A stretch of DNA of 8,008 bases, taken from the NCBI GenBank assembly GCA_934716995.1, contig CAKUYO010000065.1, forward strand, positions 1 through 8,008. Reading direction: 5' to 3'. A model generated the notes under the pieces. That model was not told the origin of the DNA and ran no database searches. It saw only the letters and a list, made by a program, of their open reading frames with translations. Source of the DNA: an uncultured Bacteroidales bacterium (lineage in GTDB: Bacteria; Bacteroidota; Bacteroidia; Bacteroidales; Paludibacteraceae). The position numbers and the translations under genes were made by a program. The first letter of the stretch is position 1. Each line of letters opens with the position of its first letter. Of the stretch, positions 1-5,296 are shown one piece after another.

Positions 1-6
1 ACGATG

Positions 7-14
7 CAAAGGTA
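7..14 (-). promoter_or_regulatory. Bacteroidota -7 promoter box facing off the left edge
   Basis: Read on the minus strand this is TACCTTTG followed by CATCGT, an exact match to the Bacteroidota -7 consensus TAnnTTTG. It points leftward, so it would drive a gene outside the window, divergent from the DUF6078-like gene. No TTTG lies at the usual 19-21 bp upstream, so only the -7 half is supported. Confidence 0.4.
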
Positions 15-71
15 GAAAGGGAGAGTGAAGTCTTTTTTCGTAGCAAGAAAAAAGTTTCAAAAAAGTTGTTT

Positions 72-106
72 TTTGAGTGATTTTTACATAAAAAGCCTTA
101 TTTTTG
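72..106 (+). promoter_or_regulatory. Promoter of the DUF6078-like gene
   Basis: TATTTTTG at 99-106 matches the Bacteroidota -7 box TAnnTTTG. TTTG at 72-75 is a possible -33 box, with a 23-bp spacer slightly longer than the usual 19-21. Transcription would start near 110, giving a leader of about 45 nt that is A-rich and lacks a Shine-Dalgarno site, as is normal in this phylum. Confidence 0.5.
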
Positions 107-154
107 CATATGAATAAAACAAAGTAAAACAACAATTTTAAAACAAATAACATT

Positions 155-589
155 ATGACTAAAAACAACGATCAAACTACACCTCACGACTATCCCGTTT
201 GCAAACATCACGACTGCCCTATGGCAACCACATGCTTGCGCCAAATTACCTACACCACTCTGATTGAGAATGAAGAGTATCTGCGTCTGATTAATCCTAC
301 AAAATGCAGCAAAGACGAAGCGTGCAAATACTATAGAGATAAAAAGCCCATAGTATTTGCCAGAGGCTTCACAAACTTCAAAAAGCACATGTATCCTGAG
401 CAGTACGACAAGTTTATGACAACCCTCATTTTCCACTTCGGACGCAACCAATACTACAAGCGCAGGCGTGGCACCATCCTTCTTCCTCCAGAGGAGCAAA
501 AGGTGATAAGATTGATACTCGAAAAGGTTGGAGCTGACCCAAAAATGGACTTCGATAGCTACGAAGAACAAATCAATTGGAATGCCTGA
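155..589 (+). CDS. DUF6078-like cysteine-containing protein, function unknown
   Basis: 144-aa soluble protein with no signal peptide or membrane segment. It starts at ATG 155, about 45 nt after a good promoter box. The N-terminal third carries regularly spaced cysteines (C16, C21, C27, then C51 and C57). The first three sit in a CxxxxCPxAxxCLR pattern and the last two precede a YYRDKKP segment. The middle contains an HFGRNQYYKRRRG stretch followed by a conserved-looking LLPPEEQ. From memory this layout matches the Bacteroidota family annotated as DUF6078, and the length fits. The role is unknown. The cysteines could bind zinc or another metal, which is inference. It stands alone with its own promoter; the next gene downstream is separated from it by a repeat array. 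Confidence 0.75.
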   Translation: MTKNNDQTTPHDYPVCKHHDCPMATTCLRQITYTTLIENEEYLRLINPTKCSKDEACKYYRDKKPIVFARGFTNFKKHMYPEQYDKFMTTLIFHFGRNQYYKRRRGTILLPPEEQKVIRLILEKVGADPKMDFDSYEEQINWNA

Positions 590-595
590 TTTATG

Positions 596-711
596 CCATG
601 TAAGTACCCTTTCTGTACCACCTAAGTGTTACTTCTGTACCACATAAGTGAAACTCCAGTACCACCTATGTGAAACTCCAGTACCAGTTAGGTGGTATAA
701 AAGTGGTACTG
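596..711 (+). repeat. 22-bp imperfect tandem repeats ending in inverted arms
   Basis: About four and a half copies of a 22-bp unit begin at 596, 618, 640, 662 and 684. The core is CCACCTAAGTG followed by an ACTTCTGTA or AACTCCAGTA half. The last copy runs into an inverted version: TACCACCTA at 660-668 pairs with TAGGTGGTA at 689-697, and CAGTACCA at 679-686 pairs with TGGTACTG at 704-711. Arrays of 20-odd-bp repeats at a terminus are known for IS21-family elements, so this could be a relic IS end. It could also be a binding array for a protein. No istA or istB reading frame is present. Confidence 0.7.
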
Positions 712-757
712 AGTAAGGATATACATTAACATTAAATCAAGAAAGTAATTGGGTAAA

Positions 758-1387
758 ATGCAAGAAGCAATAAAAAAGGTATGGTCGTTGCTCATTCCGG
801 CTATGGAGACGGAAGCTGACAGCGGCGCATGGTCTATAATGCCGGCAGCCGTAGGCTTCCTGCTACTTATCGACGAGCTGACACCACACCACATATTGGA
901 ACCGACAAGCCCGAGGGCATGCGCTCGCACCTGTCGAAGACGGCTATGCCGGCCATTGCCGAAAGCAAGCAACAGATTAATTGAAAAAAATAAGGAATTT
1001 GAAGGCTACAAATCAAAAGCTTACCGATGTCCTGCTGGAGTGTGGACTTGCGGTTATGGACATACACGCAAAGTTACAGCCCATACCTCCTGTACTCCAG
1101 CAAAAGCTGAAGAATGGCTTTTTGACGATCTTATGCCAATTGAGATATTTCTTTCGGCATCTCCTCATTTTACGAAGACTCAAGGACGTTTCGATGCCTG
1201 TGTAGACTTTTGTTTTAACCTTGGTCTCGCAACCTTCCGTAAGTCCACACTCTATCGACTTATTCTTCAGTCGGCTACAGTCGAGGCTATTCTAAACCAG
1301 TTTAGCCGCTGGATTTATGCAAATGGTAAACCTTTAGAAGGTTTAAAGAAACGCCGAGCTTTCGAGTGCCAATGTTGGCAAGAATAA
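758..1387 (+). CDS. Phage-type lysozyme (GH24) with aberrant N-terminus
   Basis: Residues about 71-209 form a GH24 endolysin domain, which cleaves the MurNAc-GlcNAc bond of peptidoglycan. Numbered from ATG 758, the signature E82-x8-C91-x5-T97 is visible in the segment from FEGYK to GYGHT. It corresponds to the Glu-Asp/Cys-Thr triad of T4- and P21-like lysozymes. The C-terminal RW-YANGK-L-GL-RR motif is also present. The usual WTIGYGHT is WTCGYGHT here. The first 70 residues do not resemble a lysozyme N-terminus and are rich in Arg, Cys and Pro, as expected for out-of-frame translation. The same DNA is coding-like in another frame (781-984). No TAnnTTTG promoter lies upstream; the 22-bp repeat array does. 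An earlier TTG start at 749 is possible. The gene is probably a prophage or mobile-element relic, perhaps no longer expressed. No holin or other phage gene is adjacent. Confidence 0.6.
   Translation: MQEAIKKVWSLLIPAMETEADSGAWSIMPAAVGFLLLIDELTPHHILEPTSPRACARTCRRRLCRPLPKASNRLIEKNKEFEGYKSKAYRCPAGVWTCGYGHTRKVTAHTSCTPAKAEEWLFDDLMPIEIFLSASPHFTKTQGRFDACVDFCFNLGLATFRKSTLYRLILQSATVEAILNQFSRWIYANGKPLEGLKKRRAFECQCWQE
781..984 (+). pseudogene. Coding-like remnant in a second frame under the lysozyme N-terminus
   Basis: In the frame of ATG 781 the DNA has strong G/C third-position preference and encodes a plausible soluble segment (MVVAHSGYGDGS, then a TGA at 817-819, then a stretch including GTDKPEGMRSHLSKTAM up to a TGA at 982-984). 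It overlaps the non-lysozyme part of the lysozyme reading frame. I read it as the tail of an older gene, broken by a stop codon and joined to the lysozyme domain. The family is not recognised. Confidence 0.35.
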
Positions 1388-1401
1388 AGAATAAAAACAC
1401 T

Positions 1402-1437
1402 AAAAAACCGCCCTTCATCCTCGCGGACCAAGAGCGG
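1402..1437 (-). terminator. Rho-independent terminator, minus strand
   Basis: On the minus strand CCGCTCTT (from 1437) pairs with AAGGGCGG (ending at 1408) with one G-U pair. The inner GTCC and GGAT pair (one G-U) and close a GCGA tetraloop of the stable GNRA class. A run of six T follows at once (1407-1402). On the plus strand the hairpin has no T tract, so it acts leftward only. It ends either the lipoprotein transcript (stop codon 85 bp upstream) or the short RNA proposed at 1402-1485. Confidence 0.75.
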
Positions 1438-1485
1438 CAATAACATTTTAAATACTTTACAGAATATGTCTTCTAATAAAATACT
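1402..1485 (-). ncRNA. Candidate small RNA, about 84 nt
   Basis: A consensus promoter (1489-1520, minus) lies inside the gap between the lipoprotein and the lysozyme and points at the terminator at 1402-1437, with no gene between. Initiation about 4 nt after the -7 box gives a transcript of about 84 nt. Its 5' half is AT-rich and holds two copies of AAAGTATTT; its 3' half is the GCGA-capped terminator hairpin. An AU-rich unpaired 5' region with a terminator tail is a common small-RNA form. No known Rfam family is recognised. The alternative is that the promoter is chance and the hairpin only terminates the lipoprotein mRNA. Confidence 0.4.
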
Positions 1486-1488
1486 TTG

Positions 1489-1520
1489 CAAAGGTACAAT
1501 ATTTTTTTTGTGTTTGCAAG
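1489..1520 (-). promoter_or_regulatory. Promoter of the candidate small RNA
   Basis: On the minus strand CTTG (1520-1517) is followed after 20 bp by TACCTTTG (1496-1489). Both the spacing and the -7 box fit the Bacteroidota consensus. It lies downstream of the lipoprotein stop codon (1523-1525), so it cannot serve that gene. Confidence 0.55.
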
Positions 1521-1522
1521 TT

Positions 1523-1996
1523 TTACTCCCTTTTCCATATTTCTTCATATTCCGTAGAATCCTTTGTCTTGTGAAATACGATAGGCTTGTCGTTGCGGTC
1601 ATAGTATAATATGGCATGCTTCTTATCTTTGTCAATCCATTCTACGTCGATATTCCATGAATCTCTGTTATAGTAATCGCTAAAACAGATACGATTGTTT
1701 GGATCATCATTCCGATGTCCCATCGTACCCTTACCATAAAGATATAGTTGGCCGTCCTTGCGCTTAACAATTAAACGAAAAGGACTAACTGAATATTTGC
1801 CGCTCGGCGCTATCTGCAAGAGATACCACACGATGCCATTCGACTCATTCGTTTCCAGCTCGTCCGACTCCCATTCGCCAAACAGCGCTTTCTCTACCTT
1901 GTAGTAGCCGTAGTCTTCTTCCTCACAGCTCGTCACACTCGCGCCCACAGCAAGCAGCATGGCTGCCATGAGCAAAAAACTGAAAATCTTTTTCAT
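1523..1996 (-). CDS. Small lipoprotein, function unknown
   Basis: 157 aa. Residues 1-23 are a lipoprotein signal peptide: KK at the start, a hydrophobic core, then V-T-S-C with C24 as the lipidation site. EEED follows directly. Acidic residues just after the cysteine resemble the surface-export signal of Bacteroidota lipoproteins, so the mature protein may sit on the outer face of the outer membrane (inference). The remaining 133 residues are polar and rich in Trp, Tyr and Asp, with alternating patterns suggesting a compact beta fold. GEWESDE and the later WYLLQIAPSGKY are reminiscent of lipocalin-like or DUF-type domains, but no family is assigned. The start at ATG 1996 gives a complete signal peptide. 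The upstream DNA is AT-rich without a Shine-Dalgarno site, and I found no TAnnTTTG box, so it may be cotranscribed with the XRE gene. Confidence 0.8.
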   Translation of the reverse strand: MKKIFSFLLMAAMLLAVGASVTSCEEEDYGYYKVEKALFGEWESDELETNESNGIVWYLLQIAPSGKYSVSPFRLIVKRKDGQLYLYGKGTMGHRNDDPNNRICFSDYYNRDSWNIDVEWIDKDKKHAILYYDRNDKPIVFHKTKDSTEYEEIWKRE

Positions 1997-2043
1997 ACAT
2001 TGATATTTTTATACGTTAGTACTTTTGTAGGTTTATATTTTTT

Positions 2044-2243
2044 TTAATTACCGGATGAACCTGAAGAAACAGATATGTTTTTTATATCATTAGTCTTCTC
2101 CATGCGAAGGCTCCCGTCATCCGGCTCATCCGATAACTGTTCACACCCTGTCGGCAGCGGTCAAATGGAGACTTAAAGGTAGACAGGCACACGGAGGCTT
2201 TGACATTTTCCACGGTAGGCACAATGCGCTTGCCGTAGGATTT
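2044..2243 (-). pseudogene. Coding debris downstream of the XRE regulator
   Basis: After the XRE stop codon (TAA, 2246-2244) the same frame stays open for about 50 codons, with coding-like codon use (KSYGKRIVPTVENV and onward). From about 2155 another frame looks better. It encodes a hydrophilic tail (EQLSDEPDDGSLRMEKTND and onward) ending at TAA 2046-2044. This is what is left when a gene suffers a stop and a frameshift. It may be the lost C-terminal part of the XRE protein or a separate gene. An 8-bp inverted pair, CCGGATGA at 2051-2058 and TCATCCGG at 2117-2124, lies within it. The family is not recognised. Confidence 0.35.
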
Positions 2244-2702
2244 TTATTCTTCGGGCAGGAGCACCACACCGACACGAACCTTTGCGCCACAATGAGGGCA
2301 GAAGGTGGTGGTGTTAACTGTAGGCTCTGCGTCGGGGAGCTGAACAGCGGTATCGTTGATGCCGAGAACTTCCGTATCTGTTGAATCGGAATCTTTTTCT
2401 TGCGTTTGCCCCATTGTGTCTGTTTTTTTTTCTTCAGCAGCGTCTGATGCGCCCCAGGAGTCTGATTCGTCTAATATAGTTGAGTTCGTATGTTCTTTCT
2501 TTTTTTCTTCATCCAAATCATAGAAGAACTCGCGAGGGTCAACACCCAAGCCTTTTGCCAAGGCAAGCAATGTGCTTGTCTTCGGGTTGTTGCCAATACT
2601 TTTCTTTATATTCTGTTGCGCTACGCCTGTAGCTTCGGCAGCTTTAACAAGAGTGATGTCGTGCTCGTTGAGATAACGCAGCACATCAAGTACTATATTC
2701 AT
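2244..2702 (-). CDS. XRE-family transcriptional regulator with single CxxC tail
   Basis: 152 aa. Residues about 4-60 form a helix-turn-helix of the XRE/Cro type: an ITLVKAAEATGV first helix pair, the recognition helix around QQNIKKSIGN, and a typical LLALAKGLGVDPREFF ending. Residues about 66-130 are a low-complexity acidic/Ser/Thr linker. The C-terminus carries CPHCGAKV (C135, C138) just before the end. Zinc ribbons need two such pairs, so the site is half a ribbon unless it dimerises or the protein is truncated; the frame stays open after the stop codon. ATG 2702 lies about 25 nt from the predicted transcription start. A perfect inverted repeat overlaps the promoter, which suggests autorepression. 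Such regulators are common in mobile or prophage regions. The target beyond itself is unknown; the lipoprotein downstream is a candidate. Confidence 0.8.
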   Translation of the reverse strand: MNIVLDVLRYLNEHDITLVKAAEATGVAQQNIKKSIGNNPKTSTLLALAKGLGVDPREFFYDLDEEKKKEHTNSTILDESDSWGASDAAEEKKTDTMGQTQEKDSDSTDTEVLGINDTAVQLPDAEPTVNTTTFCPHCGAKVRVGVVLLPEE

Positions 2703-2717
2703 AATTATTATATTTTT

Positions 2718-2743
2718 GTATTATCCGTATGCAAAGATAATAC
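2718..2743. promoter_or_regulatory. Candidate operator of the XRE regulator
   Basis: GTATTATC (2718-2725) and GATAATAC (2736-2743) are perfect inverted arms separated by 10 bp. The site covers the -7 box and the predicted start point of the XRE gene, where a bound dimer would block polymerase. A related TTTTGTATTAT motif at 2714-2724 recurs twice at about 2784-2806, which could give further half-sites. Binding by the XRE protein is inference from position. Confidence 0.5.
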
Positions 2744-2763
2744 TTTCCTATTATTTCTGCAAG
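2732..2763 (-). promoter_or_regulatory. Promoter of the XRE gene
   Basis: On the minus strand CTTG (2763-2760) is followed after 20 bp by TATCTTTG (2739-2732), an excellent fit to the Bacteroidota consensus. Initiation would be near 2728, about 26 nt before ATG 2702. Confidence 0.7.
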
Positions 2764-2950
2764 AAAAATTCAACAAATCTAATATTTTTGTATTGTTTTG
2801 TATTATTTCTTTAAGATATATCTTTTTTCTGTATATTTTTGGGAGAAAAATGAGTTGGAATATAAGTACTTACTGGTGCTTTAATTATTCTTTCACCCCT
2901 ATAAATAGCTAATAATCAATGTTTTAGCCGACATACCGCTCTGTAAAAGT

Positions 2951-3110
2951 TCACCCAAAAGGAGCACCTAAATAATTGATAATTAGAGCAATCGCATCCT
3001 TAAACTTCACCCCGAAACCTTGATTCTGAAGCAAGACTGCCCGCCGCACTGAGGAACTTTGGGCGTGCCCGCCTGGGTGATCGGCTGGAAATATGCGGCC
3101 GGCACCACCT
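2951..3110 (-). pseudogene. Coding-like tail on the minus strand, unidentified
   Basis: The minus strand encodes a plausible C-terminus containing QNQGFGVKFKDAIALIINYL and ending at TGA 2953-2951. Upstream the frame runs straight into the 20-bp minisatellite, whose unit is not a multiple of three, so no stable protein can extend through it. A second frame over 3018-3090 is also open. It is either a gene remnant with its 5' part replaced by repeats or a chance reading frame. No family is recognised. Confidence 0.25.
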
Positions 3111-3212
3111 GGGAGCACCACCACTAACACCAGAGAGGCACCATCAGCACCAGAGAGGCACCACCAGCACCATAGAGGCACCACCAGCACCATAGAGTAG
3201 CACCACCAACAC
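3111..3212. repeat. 20-bp minisatellite, about five copies
   Basis: Near-identical 20-bp units occupy 3131-3150, 3151-3170 and 3171-3190, with a 22-bp variant at 3191-3212 and a diverged copy at 3111-3130. The unit reads CATAGAGGCACCACCAGCAC with few changes. It is C/A-rich on this strand and is itself built of CACCA steps. The near-perfect identity of neighbouring copies suggests recent expansion or slippage, so copy number may differ between strains. Confidence 0.85.
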
Positions 3213-3361
3213 CAAAAAACGGCCATATAAAAATGTATATAATCATATATATATTTGTAAACAAGTGTAAACAAACTATATGTAATTGTAGATAAACGTT
3301 AAAAACAAATGTGTTTGATAACTTTTTAATCGAAAAATTTGGCAATAACAAATTTATATAA

Positions 3362-3378
3362 TACGCTTTGCAAGCGTA
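3362..3378. repeat. 17-bp palindrome before the ZIP pseudogene
   Basis: TACGCTT and AAGCGTA are perfect 7-bp arms around TGC. No T tract follows on either strand, so it is not a standard terminator. It could be an operator or a recombination scar. It lies about 40 bp before the first recognisable ZIP-like sequence. Confidence 0.4.
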
Positions 3379-3403
3379 AACATAAAACTATAATATAAAG
3401 CGG

Positions 3404-3867
3404 GTGGCAACCGTAAAAAATTCAGCATTAAAAGTAACCATACACAACCTGCCCGAAGGCATGGGGCCGTTGGCGTGGTGTTTGCGGGAGCGGAAAACGG
3501 CGCTCCACACATATCGTTAGCCGCTGCCATTTCCGTGTCATTGGGCATTGCCATTCAGAACATACCCGAAGGCGCCATCATCTCCATGCCCATGCGGGCG
3601 GCAGGCAACAGCCGATTGAGATCGTTCGTGTTAGGCTCGCTGAGCGGAGTGGTGGAACCAATAGGAGTCATTGCCGTACTGTTGCTTGCCTCACTCATTA
3701 TGCCCGCCCTACCCTACATGCTCGCCTTTGCAGCTGGCGCCATGTTCTATTTGGTGGTGGAGGAGCTGATACCTGAGGCCTCAAGCGGCCAGCACAGCAA
3801 CCTCAGCACCATATGCTTCGCCATTGGTTTCGTGCTGATGATGGTACTTGATGTGGTGATGGAGTAA
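3404..3867 (+). pseudogene. ZIP-family metal transporter, 5'-truncated and frameshifted
   Basis: The remnant covers membrane segments 4-8 of a ZupT/GufA-like ZIP transporter, a family that imports Zn2+ and related divalent metals. The segment-4 motif HNLPEG lies at 3443-3460 and the segment-5 motif QNIPEG near 3556-3573, with EELIPEA further on. After ATG at 3461-3463 two extra G (in a GGGG run, 3463-3466) shift the frame. Removing them restores AVGVVFAGAENG, directly continuous with HNLPEGM. The part after the shift is open to TAA at 3865-3867 and could start only at GTG 3475, inside a membrane segment. Segments 1-3, about 100 residues, are absent, and the DNA upstream is repeats and AT-rich sequence. 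No promoter or start codon was found. Truncation makes a simple sequencing error an insufficient explanation. Confidence 0.85.
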
Positions 3868-3977
3868 AAAAGAAAGATAATAACAAGAGAAAAAATAACA
3901 AAACATAAATTTCACAGCTTTTAGTTAAAGATTATCAACAAATGGTGCTCAAAACATCGAAACAATTACAAAACAGA

Positions 3978-3985
3978 TATCTTTG
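3978..3985 (+). promoter_or_regulatory. -7 promoter box of the CNNM gene
   Basis: TATCTTTG is an exact Bacteroidota -7 box. No TTG lies at the usual upstream distance, so the -33 half is weak. The predicted start near 3989 gives a leader of about 107 nt before ATG 4096, unusually long for this window. Confidence 0.5.
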
Positions 3986-4084
3986 TGGTGTAAATGACAC
4001 ATCGATTATACATACACCATAATGCCCTTCGTTTATAGTGAGTTGTCCAACCACCCCTTTTGCAGACAACTTATTATTAACGAA
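3986..4084 (+). promoter_or_regulatory. Candidate structured 5' leader of the CNNM gene
   Basis: The leader can fold into two elements. The first pairs TGGTGTA (3986-3992) with TACACCA (4013-4019). The second has an outer stem, TTCGTT (4028-4033) with AACGAA (4079-4084). A symmetric 7 x 7 internal loop follows, then an inner stem of AGTTGTC (4041-4047) with GACAACT (4065-4071) over a 17-nt loop. It ends 11 nt before the start codon and has no T tract. The position before an ion-transport gene would suit a metal-responsive switch, which is inference. It matches no riboswitch class that I recognise. Confidence 0.35.
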
Positions 4085-4095
4085 TAAAATATTTA

Positions 4096-5121
4096 ATGGG
4101 CTTAATCATATTATATTTTTTAGGTGCTCTGTCACTATCCTTTTTGTGTTCCGTCCTTGAGGCGGTACTTCTATCCACTCCTATGTCGTTTATCTCGATG
4201 AAGGAGACCAGCGGCAATAAGACTGCCACTTTGATGAAACAGTATAAGAACAACGTGGACCGCCCCGTAGGTGCCATTCTTTCGCTCAACACCATTGCCC
4301 ACACCATCGGTTCGGCAGGTGTCGGCGCGGAGTCGATGAAGCTCTTCGGCGAGGAATACTTCGGATTGATATCAGCCATTCTGACGCTATTGATTCTTGT
4401 GCTTTCAGAAATCATCCCCAAGACCATTGGAGCATCTTATTGGCGTTCGCTCGCCATGCCGTCGACAAAGATCATCCGCGTACTCATCTTCATCACCTAT
4501 CCGCTGGTTCTGCTCTCAGAGCTAATCACAAAGGTGTTCACACCGAAGAATCATCAGGCTTCTGTGAGCCGCGAAGAAGTGTCGGCGATGGTTGACGTAG
4601 GCACCACGGAGGGCATCTTCCGCGAATCGGAAAGCAAGATCATAAAGAGCTGCATCCGTCTGGCGAGTGTGAAGGCACGCGAGGTGATGACTCCATCCAT
4701 AGTAGTAGAAACAGCTAACGTGAACCTTACCATCAAGGAGTTTTACGAGCAGCAGACATGGAACTTCTCGCGCATACCGGTATACGACAAGAGCAAGGAT
4801 TACATCATCGGCTATGTGCTGAAGGACATGGTGCTGAAGGAATTGTCAGACGACAAGTTCGAGACAAGACTCTCCAACCTTATGCGCCCCATCCTTTCCT
4901 TCAACGAGGACGATTCGGTGTATCAGATTTGGGAGAAGATGCTGGAGAAGCGCGAGCATATCTCAATCATCCTTGACGAATACGGCTGTCTGCGTGGCGT
5001 GGTGTCGATGGAAGACGTCATAGAGACCATGACTGGCGTGGAAATCGTGGATGAGGATGACGTGGCTGTGGACATGCAGGCTTTCGCCAAGGAAAAGTCG
5101 CGTAAGATGTCGCAAAGGTAA
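4096..5121 (+). CDS. CNNM (DUF21) membrane protein with two CBS domains
   Basis: 341-aa inner-membrane protein of the CNNM/CorB-like family (often annotated hemolysin or CorC), members of which export Mg2+ or Co2+. Residues about 3-150 are the DUF21 membrane domain. It has hydrophobic segments near 3-28, 58-80, 88-110 and 124-147, and the family motif LSEIIPKTIG at 103-112. Residues about 157-196 are the linker. A CBS pair follows: about 197-255 (REVMTPSIV onward) and 262-316 (MRPILSF through EDVIETMTG). CBS pairs in this family bind ATP-Mg and sense magnesium. The protein stops soon after CBS2 with an acidic, then basic, tail. The CorC_HlyC domain that follows in many relatives is absent; shorter versions of this kind exist. 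The start at ATG 4096 is right at the first membrane helix. It has its own promoter box and a long leader. Confidence 0.9.
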   Translation: MGLIILYFLGALSLSFLCSVLEAVLLSTPMSFISMKETSGNKTATLMKQYKNNVDRPVGAILSLNTIAHTIGSAGVGAESMKLFGEEYFGLISAILTLLILVLSEIIPKTIGASYWRSLAMPSTKIIRVLIFITYPLVLLSELITKVFTPKNHQASVSREEVSAMVDVGTTEGIFRESESKIIKSCIRLASVKAREVMTPSIVVETANVNLTIKEFYEQQTWNFSRIPVYDKSKDYIIGYVLKDMVLKELSDDKFETRLSNLMRPILSFNEDDSVYQIWEKMLEKREHISIILDEYGCLRGVVSMEDVIETMTGVEIVDEDDVAVDMQAFAKEKSRKMSQR

Positions 5122-5233
5122 AACAACAAGACACGGTAGTTATTATGTTCGTTGGTCTCGCCATAATGATAGTTGCCGATGAGGCTGCTTAAGACAAAGA
5201 GCCATATCATCACAGCCACAAAGTTTGCTTCAT
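5122..5233 (-). pseudogene. Possible membrane-protein fragment in the CNNM-kup gap
   Basis: On the minus strand ATG 5233 begins MKQTLWL and then hits TGA. The neighbouring frame continues with VMIWLFVLSSLIGNYHYGE, a convincing hydrophobic helix with coding-like codon use, and runs on into the antisense of the CNNM gene. One frame change would join them into a signal-anchor-like N-terminus. I read it as a decayed gene start or chance. The rest of the 5122-5357 gap holds only the kup promoter. Confidence 0.25.
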
Positions 5234-5296
5234 GACAAAGGAAGTTAAATTCAATAATTTTTGTCAAACACAATCATATTTTATTTAATATAATTA

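Larger units (their letters stand above)
2764..3403. other. Gene-poor AT-rich stretch with repeats
   Basis: No convincing gene is present. The stretch holds TTTTGTATT-type repeats at about 2784-2806 and a 12-bp palindrome, AAGATATATCTT, near 2815-2826. A 20-codon reading frame at 2850-2912 follows GGGAGAAAA but cannot be called a gene from one sequence. A coding-like tail on the minus strand (2951-3110), a 20-bp minisatellite (3111-3212), very AT-rich DNA, and a palindrome at 3362-3378 follow. Confidence 0.5.

Noticed and set aside
98..571. 157-aa minus-strand reading frame opposite the DUF6078-like gene
   Set aside because: It is a shadow of the conserved plus-strand protein, with low-complexity hydrophobic composition and no promoter.
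596..711. CRISPR array
   Set aside because: The 22-bp units are contiguous with no spacers, and no cas gene is nearby.
1315..1635. 106-aa minus-strand reading frame across the terminator
   Set aside because: It is antisense to the lysozyme end, overlaps the lipoprotein gene, and passes through a strong terminator hairpin; no family resemblance.
2020..2027. TACTTTTG as a plus-strand promoter
   Set aside because: No suitable -33 box, and it faces a region without a plus-strand gene.
2490..2912. 140-aa plus-strand reading frame antisense to the XRE gene
   Set aside because: Its composition is Phe/Ile/Leu-rich from AT-rich DNA, and it overlaps the XRE promoter and HTH region on the other strand.
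2951..3274. 107-aa minus-strand protein running through the minisatellite
   Set aside because: The Cys/Trp/Val repeats come from translating a 20-bp DNA repeat that shifts frame at each unit; only the last part is coding-like.
5113..5120. CAAAGGTA, a minus-strand -7 box at the CNNM stop codon
   Set aside because: It lies in the last CNNM codons with no -33 partner, and would only make antisense RNA; probably chance.
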